A program made the position numbers and the translations under genes. A stretch of DNA of 64,000 nt from Thermodesulfovibrio sp. 3907-1M (lineage in GTDB: Bacteria > Nitrospirota > Thermodesulfovibrionia > Thermodesulfovibrionales > Thermodesulfovibrionaceae), in NCBI RefSeq assembly GCF_040450955.1, contig NZ_CP144373.1, positions 624,001 through 688,000 of the forward strand, read 5' to 3'. The notes under the pieces were generated by a model, which saw nothing but the letters and a program-made list of their open reading frames with translations, was not told where the DNA came from and searched no databases. Positions within the stretch are counted from its first letter, which is position 1. Every line of letters starts with the position of its first letter. Below are positions 26,846 through 35,110 of the stretch, piece after piece.

Positions 26846-28091
26846 GGAGTTACAGTTTTCAAGATTAAAAAAGGTTCTCACAAGAGTTTATCAAAAAGTT
26901 CCTCACTACAGAAAAAAATTTCAGGATACAGGAATCACCCCAACAAAACTTAAATCTCTTGATGATATCAAATATTTTCCATTTACAACGAAAGAGGATC
27001 TTTTTGTTGACTATCCTTATGGACTTCTCACTGTATCACCTGAAAAGGTGATAAGACTTCATACATCAAGTGGAACAACCGGAAAACCTAAGGCAATATT
27101 TTTTTCAAAAAAAGACATAAACAACTCAGCAGAGCTTATTGCTCGCTGTCTTGTAATGACAGGTGCTACAAAGGGAGACATTTTACAAAACAGCATGACC
27201 TATGGACTTTTTACTGGAGCTTTTGTAATGCATTATGGAGCTGAAAAAGTGGGAATTCTTGTAATTCCTGCTGGACCTGGAAATACAGAAAGGCAGATTA
27301 ATTTAATGAAAGACTTTGGAACAACCATGCTTCACATAACTCCCAGTTATGCTCTTTATGTTGCCTCTGTGCTTTATGATAAGGGAATTGATCCAAAAAA
27401 GGAACTGAAACTCAAAAGAGCCTATCTTGGTGCAGAACCTTACTCTGAAGAAACAAGAAGAAAAATTGAAAATATGCTTGGCATAGATATTTATAACTGT
27501 TATGGACTTACAGAGATGAATGGACCTGGAGTTGGGTTTGAATGTCCATACAAAGACGGACTTCACATATGGGAAGACAATTTTCTTATGGAGATCATCA
27601 ATCCTGAAACAGGTGAACCTTTACCTGATGGTGAGATTGGTGAGCTCGTTTTAACAACCCTTAACAGGGAAGCAATGCCTCTTATAAGATACAGAACAAG
27701 GGATTTAACAAGAATTATTTCAGAACCATGCAGATGTGGGAGAACTCACAGAAGAATTTCAAGAATTCTTGGCAGATCCGATGACATGTTCATAGTTAAA
27801 GGAGTAAATATCTTTCCTCAGCAGATTGAGCAGGTGCTTATGGGAATAAAGGGTGTTGCCCAGAATTATCAAATCGTACTTGAGTCTTATGATGAAATGG
27901 TTGTAAGGGTTGAGATTGACAGAGAGCTTTTTGACGGAAAAATTGAAAAACTAATTAAATTAAAAGAGGAAATCATAGAGAAAATCAGGTCTGCCACACT
28001 GGTAAAGCCAAAAGTAGAACTTCTTGAGCCAGGAACACTACCTGTAAGTGAAGGAAAAGCAAAAAGAGTTATTGATAAAAGAACAATTTAG
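26796..28091 (+). CDS. paaK: Phenylacetate-CoA ligase, copy 1
   Basis: PaaK activates phenylacetate or related aryl acids with ATP and CoA. The 431 residues show the adenylate-forming signature [19 protein letters not shown], then NCYGLTEMNGPGVGFEC, YRTRDLTRII and the C-terminal GRSDDMFIVKGVNIFPQQIE. The start lies inside iorB with GGAGG 14 nt upstream. It is followed by an ACT-domain gene, and the whole pair is repeated downstream. Aryl-CoA ligase plus indolepyruvate oxidoreductase links this to aromatic amino acid metabolism. Confidence 0.95.
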   Translation: MPFWNKELETLPRQKLEELQFSRLKKVLTRVYQKVPHYRKKFQDTGITPTKLKSLDDIKYFPFTTKEDLFVDYPYGLLTVSPEKVIRLHTSSGTTGKPKAIFFSKKDINNSAELIARCLVMTGATKGDILQNSMTYGLFTGAFVMHYGAEKVGILVIPAGPGNTERQINLMKDFGTTMLHITPSYALYVASVLYDKGIDPKKELKLKRAYLGAEPYSEETRRKIENMLGIDIYNCYGLTEMNGPGVGFECPYKDGLHIWEDNFLMEIINPETGEPLPDGEIGELVLTTLNREAMPLIRYRTRDLTRIISEPCRCGRTHRRISRILGRSDDMFIVKGVNIFPQQIEQVLMGIKGVAQNYQIVLESYDEMVVRVEIDRELFDGKIEKLIKLKEEIIEKIRSATLVKPKVELLEPGTLPVSEGKAKRVIDKRTI

Positions 28092-28100
28092 GAGGCTTAT

Positions 28101-28523
28101 ATGGATAAAGTTTATATAATCTCAGTATTTGCTGAGAACAAACCTGGAAGACTTGAAAGAATTACAAAAGTCCTTGCAGAAGCAAACATAAATATTCTTG
28201 CTTTTTCCATTACAAGCACCAATGGATTTGGAATAATAAAGTTTATGGTTGACAGATGTAAGGAAGCATTCCAACTGTTGAAAGAAAAAGGATTTACGGT
28301 ATCACTCAATGAAACGATTGGAATTGAGATGAAGGATCAACCTGGTGGACTTTACGAAGTTGTTAAAATTTTATCTTCAAAGGGCATAAATATTGAAAGT
28401 GCTGCTGTTTATGTTGCTGAAACAAGAAAAAAAGCCTACTTAATTGTTGAAGTTGAAGACACTCAAAAGGCTATGGAAGCTCTTAAAGGTGAAAATCTTA
28501 TTTTTTTAAAACCAATTGAATGA
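28101..28523 (+). CDS. Tandem ACT-domain regulator, copy 1
   Basis: The 140-residue protein consists of two ACT folds: residues about 1-65 (ISVFAENKPGRLERITKVLA) and about 70-135 (IGIEMKDQPGGLYEVVKILS). ACT domains bind amino acids, and free-standing pairs often occur beside paaK, presumably sensing an aromatic amino acid. No DNA-binding or enzymatic part is present. AGGAGG precedes the ATG by 6 nt. It sits 9 bp after paaK and 9 bp before the second ligase gene. Confidence 0.9.
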   Translation: MDKVYIISVFAENKPGRLERITKVLAEANINILAFSITSTNGFGIIKFMVDRCKEAFQLLKEKGFTVSLNETIGIEMKDQPGGLYEVVKILSSKGINIESAAVYVAETRKKAYLIVEVEDTQKAMEALKGENLIFLKPIE

Positions 28524-28532
28524 GGTGATATT

Positions 28533-29837
28533 ATGATGTGGAATAAAGAAGTGGAATGCATGGCAGAAGAACAACTCAGAGCATTACAGCTTGAGCGGTT
28601 AAAACAAACAGTTAAAAGAGCATATGAAAAAGTTCCTTACTACAGAAAAAAGTTTGATGAAGTGGGACTTAAACCAGAAGACATAAAAACCCTTGATGAC
28701 ATTAAAAACATTCCATTTACATCCAAGGCAGACTTAAGAGAGGTTTATCCCTTTGGAATGTTTGCTGCTTCATTGAGTGAAATCGTTGAGATTCACATGT
28801 CAAGTGGGACAACCGGGAAACCTGTTGTGGCAGGATATACGCGCAATGACATTGAAGTATGGGCTGAAGTAATGGCAAGATGCCTTACAATGGCTGGAGC
28901 CACAAAAGAAGATATTGTTCAAAACTGTTATGGATATGGACTTTTTACTGGTGGATTTGGAGTTCACTATGGAGCTCAAAAAATTGGAGCAATGGTTGTG
29001 CCAGCAAGTGCTGGAAATACAAGAAGGCAGATTGAAATAATGAGAGATTTTGGTTCAACAATCCTTACATGTACTCCATCTTATGCTCTTTATATGGCTG
29101 AAGTAGCACAGGAGATGGGAGTTGAACCAAAAACTCTTAAGCTTAAGGCAGGATGTTTTGGTGCTGAAATGTGGACCGAGCAGATGAGAAAAGAGATTGA
29201 GAAGAGATTTAACATAAACGCGCTTAATATCTATGGATTAACTGAAATAATCGGACCAGGCGTTGCCCATGAATGTATTGAGAAAAAAGGATTGCATGTT
29301 TTTGAAGACCATTTTTATGTGGAAATAATTGATCCTGACACAGGTGATAATTTGCCCGATGGAAAAAGAGGAGAACTTGTTCTTACAACCCTTACACGGG
29401 AAGGAATGCCCATGTTAAGATTTAGAACAAGGGATATAACTTCAATCATCAGAGAAAAATGCGCCTGTGGAAGAACCTTTGCAAAAATTGAAAGAATTCG
29501 TGGAAGAACTGATGACATGATAAAAGTAAGAGGAGTTATGATATTCCCATATCAGATTGAGAGAGCTATTCTGGAAGTTCAGGGAATTGAACCTCATTAT
29601 CAGATTGTTGTTACAAGACCTCAGCATCTTGACGAGATAGAAGTAATGGTTGAAATGTCAAAGGAAACTTTTTCTGATGAAGTAAAACACATTGAGAATC
29701 TCAGGAAAAAGCTTGAAAAAAGAATTGAAGAAACAATAGGAATAAGAGTAAAAGTTACGCTCGTAGAGCCAAAGAGTCTGCCAAGAAGCGAAGGAAAAGC
29801 AAAAAGAGTTGTTGATAAAAGAACATTAATAGATTAG
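28533..29837 (+). CDS. paaK: Phenylacetate-CoA ligase, copy 2
   Basis: This 434-residue paralogue of the upstream ligase has the same motifs: [46 protein letters not shown] and [20 protein letters not shown]. The pair of ligases likely arose by tandem duplication of a ligase-ACT unit and may prefer different aryl acids (phenylacetate, 4-hydroxyphenylacetate, indoleacetate). GAGGTGAT precedes the start. ATG occurs twice (28533, 28536) and either could be used. Confidence 0.95.
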   Translation: MMWNKEVECMAEEQLRALQLERLKQTVKRAYEKVPYYRKKFDEVGLKPEDIKTLDDIKNIPFTSKADLREVYPFGMFAASLSEIVEIHMSSGTTGKPVVAGYTRNDIEVWAEVMARCLTMAGATKEDIVQNCYGYGLFTGGFGVHYGAQKIGAMVVPASAGNTRRQIEIMRDFGSTILTCTPSYALYMAEVAQEMGVEPKTLKLKAGCFGAEMWTEQMRKEIEKRFNINALNIYGLTEIIGPGVAHECIEKKGLHVFEDHFYVEIIDPDTGDNLPDGKRGELVLTTLTREGMPMLRFRTRDITSIIREKCACGRTFAKIERIRGRTDDMIKVRGVMIFPYQIERAILEVQGIEPHYQIVVTRPQHLDEIEVMVEMSKETFSDEVKHIENLRKKLEKRIEETIGIRVKVTLVEPKSLPRSEGKAKRVVDKRTLID

Positions 29838-29846
29838 GAGGAAAAA

Positions 29847-30278
29847 ATGAAAATAAAGCAGATCTCGGTTTTTCTGGAAAATAAAAGAGGAAGACTTTAT
29901 GAAGCTCTGAAAGCACTGGCAGAGCAAGAAATAAACATCAGAGCACTTTCAATTGCTGATACTTCTGAGTTTGGTATTTTAAGAATGATTGTTACAGATC
30001 CTGAAAAGGCTAAAGAAATTCTTGAAAAAAATGAATTTACAGTAAAACTTACCAATGTAATAGCTATGGCAGTTAAGGACAAACCAGGAGGACTGGCAGA
30101 GGCTCTGAAACATCTTTACGATTCAAACATAAATATTGAATATATTTACGCCTTTGTGGAAAAATCAGGACAGAAGGCTGTTGTTGTTCTGAGGACTGAA
30201 AATCTTGATAAAACAATATCAATTCTTCAGGAAAAAGGAGTGACTCTTTTAAGCTGGGATGATGTTTTAGCTCTTTAA
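29847..30278 (+). CDS. Tandem ACT-domain regulator, copy 2
   Basis: The 143 residues again form two ACT folds: ISVFLENKRGRLYEALKALA and IAMAVKDKPGGLAEALKHLY. It pairs with the second ligase as copy 1 pairs with the first, which supports duplication of the whole unit. AGGAGG lies 6 nt before the ATG. It is the last gene of the iorB-paaK-ACT-paaK-ACT operon; about 150 bp without genes follow. Confidence 0.9.
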   Translation: MKIKQISVFLENKRGRLYEALKALAEQEINIRALSIADTSEFGILRMIVTDPEKAKEILEKNEFTVKLTNVIAMAVKDKPGGLAEALKHLYDSNINIEYIYAFVEKSGQKAVVVLRTENLDKTISILQEKGVTLLSWDDVLAL

Positions 30279-30368
30279 TACCTACGAGACTTTGGAAACA
30301 TATCAAATTCTCCGAAGTCGCTCAATATAGCTTAAATCCTATTGGAAATTTTGAATTTTAAAACATAG

Positions 30369-30397
30369 TTGAATTTAATGGCGATAATGTAATATAT
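30369..30397 (+). promoter_or_regulatory. Possible rpsP promoter
   Basis: TTGAAT (30369-30374), a 17-nt spacer and ATATAT (30392-30397) lie upstream of a Shine-Dalgarno site GGAGG (30421-30425). Confidence 0.4.
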
Positions 30398-30432
30398 TTA
30401 TAGTTATAAATTAATTACTCGGAGGTATGCAA

Positions 30433-30669
30433 TTGGTTAGAATAAGACTTATGAGGTTGGGAGCAAAGAAAAAACCATTTTACAGAGTGGTTGTAGCTGA
30501 TGCAAGAGCAAGAAGGAATGGACCTTTTATTGAAATTTTAGGTACCTATAATCCTAAGACAGACCCTGCAGAAATCAATCTTAATATGGACAGGGTCAAA
30601 TACTGGCTACAGAAGGGCGCACAGCCTTCGGATACTGTTAAAAAGTTAATTGAAAGGGTTTCTGCTTAA
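30433..30669 (+). CDS. rpsP: 30S ribosomal protein S16
   Basis: S16 is a small-subunit assembly protein. The protein reads [20 protein letters not shown], then [14 protein letters not shown] and [17 protein letters not shown], all conserved. An ATG at 30427 is only one base after GGAGG (30421-30425). The TTG at 30433 has ideal 7-nt spacing and gives the universal MVRIRL start, so I choose it; the other choice adds two residues. It heads the rpsP-khpA group. Confidence 0.95.
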   Translation: MVRIRLMRLGAKKKPFYRVVVADARARRNGPFIEILGTYNPKTDPAEINLNMDRVKYWLQKGAQPSDTVKKLIERVSA

Positions 30670-30670
30670 C

Positions 30671-30689
30671 ATACCCAGTGGGGTATTTT
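30671..30689 (+). terminator. Weak hairpin between rpsP and khpA
   Basis: ATACCC (30671-30676) and GGGTAT (30681-30686) form a 6-bp stem with a 4-nt loop followed by TTT. It may attenuate read-through or protect the rpsP 3' end. Confidence 0.35.
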
Positions 30690-30715
30690 ACTACTCTTTT
30701 GACGGAGGTTAGAAC

Positions 30716-30952
30716 ATGAGCATGAAGACACTCATTGAGACAATGGCAAAGTCATTGGTGGACAAACCAGAGGAGGTTAAGGTTACTGAGATTGAGGGTG
30801 AGAAAACCACTGTTTATGAGCTCAGAGTTGCTCCAAGTGATCTTGGAAAGGTTATCGGAAAGCAGGGTAAAACCGCAAGGGCTATGAGGACCATCCTTGG
30901 TGCTGCTGGAACAAAAGTTGGCAAAAGATGCGTCCTTGAAATTTTAGAATAG
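30716..30952 (+). CDS. khpA: KH-domain RNA-binding protein KhpA
   Basis: This 78-residue single KH-domain protein shows the RNA-binding GxxG loop in [20 protein letters not shown]. KhpA (YlqC) proteins bind RNA and affect cell division and ribosome function. The start could be ATG 30716 or 30722 (both follow CGGAGG); the first has slightly better spacing. It lies between rpsP and trmD, the usual place. A terminator follows directly. Confidence 0.92.
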   Translation: MSMKTLIETMAKSLVDKPEEVKVTEIEGEKTTVYELRVAPSDLGKVIGKQGKTARAMRTILGAAGTKVGKRCVLEILE

Positions 30953-30972
30953 TCCATTAAAAAGAGTTAAAT

Positions 30973-31004
30973 AAAGGGCGTGAACTTCACGCCCTTTTCT
31001 TTTG
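30973..31004 (+). terminator. Rho-independent terminator after khpA
   Basis: AAAGGGCGTG (30973-30982) pairs perfectly with CACGCCCTTT (30988-30997), 5-nt loop, followed by a T-rich tail TTTTCTTT. It closes the rpsP-khpA transcript and shows that the trmD start must lie further down. Confidence 0.85.
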
Positions 31005-31021
31005 AGTTTGAATTAAAGTTT

Positions 31022-31789
31022 ATGAAATTTGAAGTTTTAACCATATTTCCTGAAATAATTGAATGTTACATAAAGCATGGAGTTTTAGGAAAGGCACTGA
31101 ATAAAGGGATTGTAGAGGTAAAGGTATATAATTTACGAGACTTTACATCTGATAAGCATAAAAAAGTGGATGACTATCCCTATGGTGGTGGGGCAGGAAT
31201 GGTTATGCAGATTGAGCCATTTTACAATGCAATAATGCATTTAAAGGCTGATGAAAAGCCAAGAAAGCTGGTACTGCTTTCTCCTCAGGGAAGAAAATTT
31301 ACGCAGAAGCTTGCACAGAAGTTTATGGAGGAAAGTAAGGCAATGGTCTTAATATGCGGCAGATATGAAGGTATTGATGAAAGGGTTAAAGCTTTTGTGG
31401 ATGAGGAAGTCTCTATTGGAGATTATGTTTTAAGTGGTGGAGAACTGGCAGCATTGGTTATAATAGATAGTGTTGTAAGACTTATACCAGGTGCACTGGG
31501 CGATGAGCTTTCAGCAGTGGAGGATTCTTTTATGAAAGGATTTTTAGACTATCCCCATTACACAAGACCAGAGGATTTTAAAGGAATGAAAGTTCCTGAG
31601 GTTTTATTAAGTGGTGACCATAAAAAAATAGCCCTGTGGAGAAAAAGGCAAGCTTTGAAAAACACACTTAAAAACAGACCTGATTTATTGAAAAACTTAT
31701 CCCCAGAGGACATGAGAATTCTCAAAGAGCTTTGCTCTGAAATAAATAAAAAAATTCTGGAGGGAGTCCATGAATCAGTTAATAATTAG
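31022..31789 (+). CDS. trmD: tRNA (guanine-N1)-methyltransferase TrmD
   Basis: TrmD methylates G37 of tRNAs to prevent frameshifting. The 255 residues begin [43 protein letters not shown] and the trefoil-knot SAM site [13 protein letters not shown] and [20 protein letters not shown] follow. A start at 30980 would place the khpA terminator inside the gene; ATG 31022 gives the normal N-terminus. rimM, usually just upstream, is absent. It overlaps rplS by 20 bp. Confidence 0.96.
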   Translation: MKFEVLTIFPEIIECYIKHGVLGKALNKGIVEVKVYNLRDFTSDKHKKVDDYPYGGGAGMVMQIEPFYNAIMHLKADEKPRKLVLLSPQGRKFTQKLAQKFMEESKAMVLICGRYEGIDERVKAFVDEEVSIGDYVLSGGELAALVIIDSVVRLIPGALGDELSAVEDSFMKGFLDYPHYTRPEDFKGMKVPEVLLSGDHKKIALWRKRQALKNTLKNRPDLLKNLSPEDMRILKELCSEINKKILEGVHESVNN

Positions 31790-32132
31790 AGCCATAGAGG
31801 AGAGATTTAAGAAGACCGATATCCCTGATTTTAAACCAGGAGATACTGTGAAGGTTCATGTAAAGGTAAAAGAGGGAGACAAAGAAAGAATTCAGGTTTT
31901 TGAAGGCGTTGTTATTGCCCGTAGAGGCGGAGGATTAAGAGAGAGCTTTACAGTAAGAAAAATCTCCTTTGGAGTTGGCGTTGAGCGTGTGTTTCCACTT
32001 CATAGCCCAATAATTGACAAAATTGAGATTGTAAGAAAAGGTGACGTTAGAAGGGCTAAACTTTATTACCTGAGAACAAAGAAAGGTAAAGAGGCAAAGG
32101 TTAAAGAAAAGACAGACTATCAAAAGGCATGA
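31770..32132 (+). CDS. rplS: 50S ribosomal protein L19
   Basis: L19 sits at the subunit interface. The 120 residues show the family blocks [56 protein letters not shown] and [18 protein letters not shown]. The start overlaps the end of trmD and follows GGAGGG. Its stop overlaps the rnhB start (ATGA). The order trmD-rplS-rnhB is widely conserved. Confidence 0.97.
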   Translation: MNQLIIRAIEERFKKTDIPDFKPGDTVKVHVKVKEGDKERIQVFEGVVIARRGGGLRESFTVRKISFGVGVERVFPLHSPIIDKIEIVRKGDVRRAKLYYLRTKKGKEAKVKEKTDYQKA

Positions 32133-32734
32133 ACCTCTTTGCCTTTGATGAGGCAGTTCTTGCTCAGGGATATAGCAGCATTGCAGGTATAGACGAAGCT
32201 GGAAGAGGATGCCTCGCAGGTCCTGTGGTTGCAGCCTGTGTGAGTTTCAGAGATAATGTTTTTATTGAAGGAATAAAGGATTCAAAAGAATTAACCCCTG
32301 AGCAAAGAGAAAGTCTTTTTGAGAAAATAATCAGCAATGCCTTTGTGGGAGTGGGAGTTATTGATGTAGAGCTTATTGATAGATTAAATATAGTTGAAGC
32401 CACCCGTCTTGCAATGACCCTTGCTTATAAAAATCTCGGCAGAAAAGTAGAACTCTTACTGATAGATGCTGTTTCTCTGCCAGATTTAAAAATCCCGCAG
32501 AAAGCAATCATAAAGGGAGACAAGAAGAGTGCCTCAATTGCCTCTGCAAGCATTGTAGCCAAAGTAACAAGAGACAGAATAATGAAAGAATATCATAAAA
32601 AATACTGTCAGTATGGTTTTGACAGACACAAAGGATATGCCACAAAGGAACATCTCAAAGCTTTAAAAAAATTCGGACCCTGTCCCATTCACAGAAAAAG
32701 CTTTTCTCCAGTAAGAGAATTAATGTTATTCTAA
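32129..32734 (+). CDS. rnhB: Ribonuclease HII
   Basis: RNase HII removes ribonucleotides from DNA and RNA primers. The 201 residues show [19 protein letters not shown] with the first catalytic Asp-Glu, [20 protein letters not shown] and [20 protein letters not shown], and the [11 protein letters not shown] motif. Length is typical. It is coupled to rplS by ATGA and ends 3 bp before hypF. Confidence 0.96.
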   Translation: MNLFAFDEAVLAQGYSSIAGIDEAGRGCLAGPVVAACVSFRDNVFIEGIKDSKELTPEQRESLFEKIISNAFVGVGVIDVELIDRLNIVEATRLAMTLAYKNLGRKVELLLIDAVSLPDLKIPQKAIIKGDKKSASIASASIVAKVTRDRIMKEYHKKYCQYGFDRHKGYATKEHLKALKKFGPCPIHRKSFSPVRELMLF

Positions 32735-32737
32735 TAC

Positions 32738-35092
32738 ATGAAGCGCCTCCACATAAGAGTCAAAGGAGTTGTTCAGGGAGTAGGATTCAGACCCTTTGTC
32801 TATAATCTTGCAAAAAGCCTTAATTTAAACGGATATGTTACAAATACATCAAAGGGAGTAACAATTGAGATAGAAGGTGAAAAGGTTAATGAGTTCCTCA
32901 ACAGGTTACAGAACGAGCCTCCTCCTCTTGCAAAGATTTACTCAATTGATACTGAAGAGCTTCCGCCTAATAACTATCAAAGCTTTGAGATAATTGAAAG
33001 CATAGATGATGCAGGATTTACTCATATATCAGAGGATGTATCCATATGTGATGACTGTCTGAGAGAGCTCTTTAGCCCTTCTGACAGAAGATATCTTTAT
33101 CCCTTCATTAACTGCACAAACTGTGGTCCCCGTTATACGATTACACTAAAAGTTCCCTATGACAGACCAAATACAACAATGTCTGTTTTTAAGATGTGCC
33201 CTGATTGTCTTAAAGAATACAAAGATCCATCCAATAGAAGATTTCACGCTCAGCCTAATGCATGTCCAGTGTGTGGTCCTGAGATCAGGCTTTTTTTAAA
33301 GACTGATACAGGACTAAAGGAGCTTGAAAATCCTGTTTTAGAGGCTATAAAGCTTATAAAACAGGGTAAAATCCTTGCAATAAGAGGGCTTGGAGGCTTT
33401 CATCTGTGCTGTGATGCTAAGAATGAAAAAGCTATAGAGGAATTACGAAGGAGAAAAAAAAGAAGCAACAAGCCCTTTGCTTTAATGAGTCCTCATGTTG
33501 AGTCAGTGGAAAAGTTTTGCTTTCTTTCAGAAGCTGAAAAAAGAATTTTGACATCACCCATGCGACCCATTGTTGTCTTAAGGAAAAAACCTGAGTGTGA
33601 GCTTCCCGAAGCCCTTGCTCCAAAAAATTCATGCCTTGGATTTATGCTTCCCTATACTCCACTTCATTATCTGTTGTTTTACTATCCAGAGAAAGATTCC
33701 TCGTCACCCTCTCTCCTTCAGCCTTTAGCCTTAAGCCCTCAGCCTCACTTTGAAGCCCTTGTAATGACAAGCGGAAACATCTCTGAAGAACCAATCATAA
33801 CAAAAAACGAAGAGGCATTGGAAAAGCTTGACAGTGTGGCAGATGCTTTTTTACTGCACAACAGAGAAATCTTTATGCGCGTTGATGACTCAGTCGTAAG
33901 AGAGCTTGAAGGCAACATCTACTTTATAAGAAGAGCAAGGGGATTTGTTCCTAAGGCAGTATCACTGAAGGAAGAACTGCCAGAGGTGCTTGGTGCAGGT
34001 GCTGACCTGAAGAATACTTTTACGCTTATAAAGTCAAACTATGCGATAATGAGCCAGCACATAGGAGACATGGAAAATCTTGAAACTCTTGAGTTTTATG
34101 AAGAGGTTTTAAACAATCTAAAATCAGTATATCGCATAGAGCCTTTAGCTGTAGGGCATGACCTTCATCCCATGTATTTTTCAACTCAATGGGCGAAGGA
34201 ATATGCAGAAAAAAAGGGAGTTCCAGCCTTTGCTCTTCAGCATCATTACTGTCATATAGCATCCCTCATGGCAGAATACGGATTGAATGAACTTTTTGGA
34301 ATCGCCTTTGATGGAACAGGCTATGGCACAGATGGCAGCATCTGGGGAAGTGAGTTCTTATACTGCACTGTGAATGACTTCAAAAGACTTGCCCATCTAA
34401 AGCCAATCATTTTGCCCGGAGGGGAGAATGCTATAAAGGAGTGTTCAAGAATAGCTCTTTGTCTGATTGATGATGCCTTTGGAGAAGATATGGATTTAAT
34501 TAAAAAGCTTCCTTTGGCAACTGCCATGGAAGAAAACAAAATCAGGCAGATACTGAAACTTAAGAAACTACCTCAGTTTAGCCCTTCTTCCTCTGGAATG
34601 GGAAGGCTTTTTGACGGAGTTTCCTCCCTGATTGGAGTTTGCCATTACAACACATTTGAAGCAGAGGCAGCAATAGCCCTTGAAAGCTTAATTGAGCAAG
34701 GTATGGAGTATTCTCAAAAAGCCTGCTACAGCTTTGATATATCTGAAAAAGAAACTGAGGCTTTAGTTATTGATTACACTTACATGATAAAACAGCTCAT
34801 TGATGACTTTTTTGTAGGAAGACCAGTTTCAGAAATCTCGTGGAAGTTTCACAACACAATAATCAAAATAATCATTGAACTTACACAATATTTCAGAAAA
34901 GAGATAGGCTTTGACAGAGCTGGCTTAAGTGGAGGGGTCTTTCAGAATGCCTATTTAATAAGGGAAACCATAAAAGCTCTGAAAAAAACAGGCATAGAGC
35001 CCATTTATCACATAAATGTTCCAAGCAATGATGCCTGCATCTCCCTTGGACAGGCTTACATAGTGGGAAAGAGATTGAAAAAATCCATATGA
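32738..35092 (+). CDS. hypF: Carbamoyltransferase HypF
   Basis: HypF makes the thiocarboxamide on HypE that becomes the cyanide ligands of [NiFe]-hydrogenase. Domains over 784 residues: acylphosphatase (VKGVVQGVGFRPFVYNLAKS), two zinc fingers (CDDCLREL...CTNCGPRYT; CPDCLKEY...CPVCGPE), YrdC-like (GKILAIRGLGGFHLCCDA, LVMTSGNISEEPI) and a Kae1-like C-terminus (HDLHPMYFST, QHHYCHIASLMAE, AFDGTGYGTDG). About 22 extra residues interrupt the YrdC domain near residue 320. The gene follows rnhB by 3 bp, so it may ride on the trmD operon. Confidence 0.97.
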   Translation: MKRLHIRVKGVVQGVGFRPFVYNLAKSLNLNGYVTNTSKGVTIEIEGEKVNEFLNRLQNEPPPLAKIYSIDTEELPPNNYQSFEIIESIDDAGFTHISEDVSICDDCLRELFSPSDRRYLYPFINCTNCGPRYTITLKVPYDRPNTTMSVFKMCPDCLKEYKDPSNRRFHAQPNACPVCGPEIRLFLKTDTGLKELENPVLEAIKLIKQGKILAIRGLGGFHLCCDAKNEKAIEELRRRKKRSNKPFALMSPHVESVEKFCFLSEAEKRILTSPMRPIVVLRKKPECELPEALAPKNSCLGFMLPYTPLHYLLFYYPEKDSSSPSLLQPLALSPQPHFEALVMTSGNISEEPIITKNEEALEKLDSVADAFLLHNREIFMRVDDSVVRELEGNIYFIRRARGFVPKAVSLKEELPEVLGAGADLKNTFTLIKSNYAIMSQHIGDMENLETLEFYEEVLNNLKSVYRIEPLAVGHDLHPMYFSTQWAKEYAEKKGVPAFALQHHYCHIASLMAEYGLNELFGIAFDGTGYGTDGSIWGSEFLYCTVNDFKRLAHLKPIILPGGENAIKECSRIALCLIDDAFGEDMDLIKKLPLATAMEENKIRQILKLKKLPQFSPSSSGMGRLFDGVSSLIGVCHYNTFEAEAAIALESLIEQGMEYSQKACYSFDISEKETEALVIDYTYMIKQLIDDFFVGRPVSEISWKFHNTIIKIIIELTQYFRKEIGFDRAGLSGGVFQNAYLIRETIKALKKTGIEPIYHINVPSNDACISLGQAYIVGKRLKKSI
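33717..33745 (+). repeat. Short degenerate tandem repeat inside hypF
   Basis: Four near-identical 7-8 nt units (CTTCAGCC, TTTAGCC, TTAAGCC, CTCAGCC) lie in a row. They encode part of an in-frame insertion, about PEKDSSSPSLLQPLALSPQP, between the conserved LLFYY and EALVMTSGN segments. Confidence 0.6.
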
Positions 35093-35103
35093 TTTGATAA
35101 TAT
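35075..35103 (+). promoter_or_regulatory. Promoter of the defence operon (leaderless type)
   Basis: TTGAAA (35075-35080), a 17-nt spacer and TAATAT (35098-35103) end 7 nt before the GTG at 35111. The -35 lies within the hypF 3' end. No Shine-Dalgarno site is visible. Confidence 0.6.
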
Positions 35104-35110
35104 TTTCATA

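Noticed and set aside
30279-30426. CRISPR-like or structured RNA in the gap before rpsP
   Set aside because: No repeated units are found; only a plausible promoter for rpsP is visible.
30980-31021. TrmD start at 30980
   Set aside because: It would put a strong terminator hairpin inside the coding region and add 14 non-conserved residues; ATG 31022 gives the normal N-terminus.
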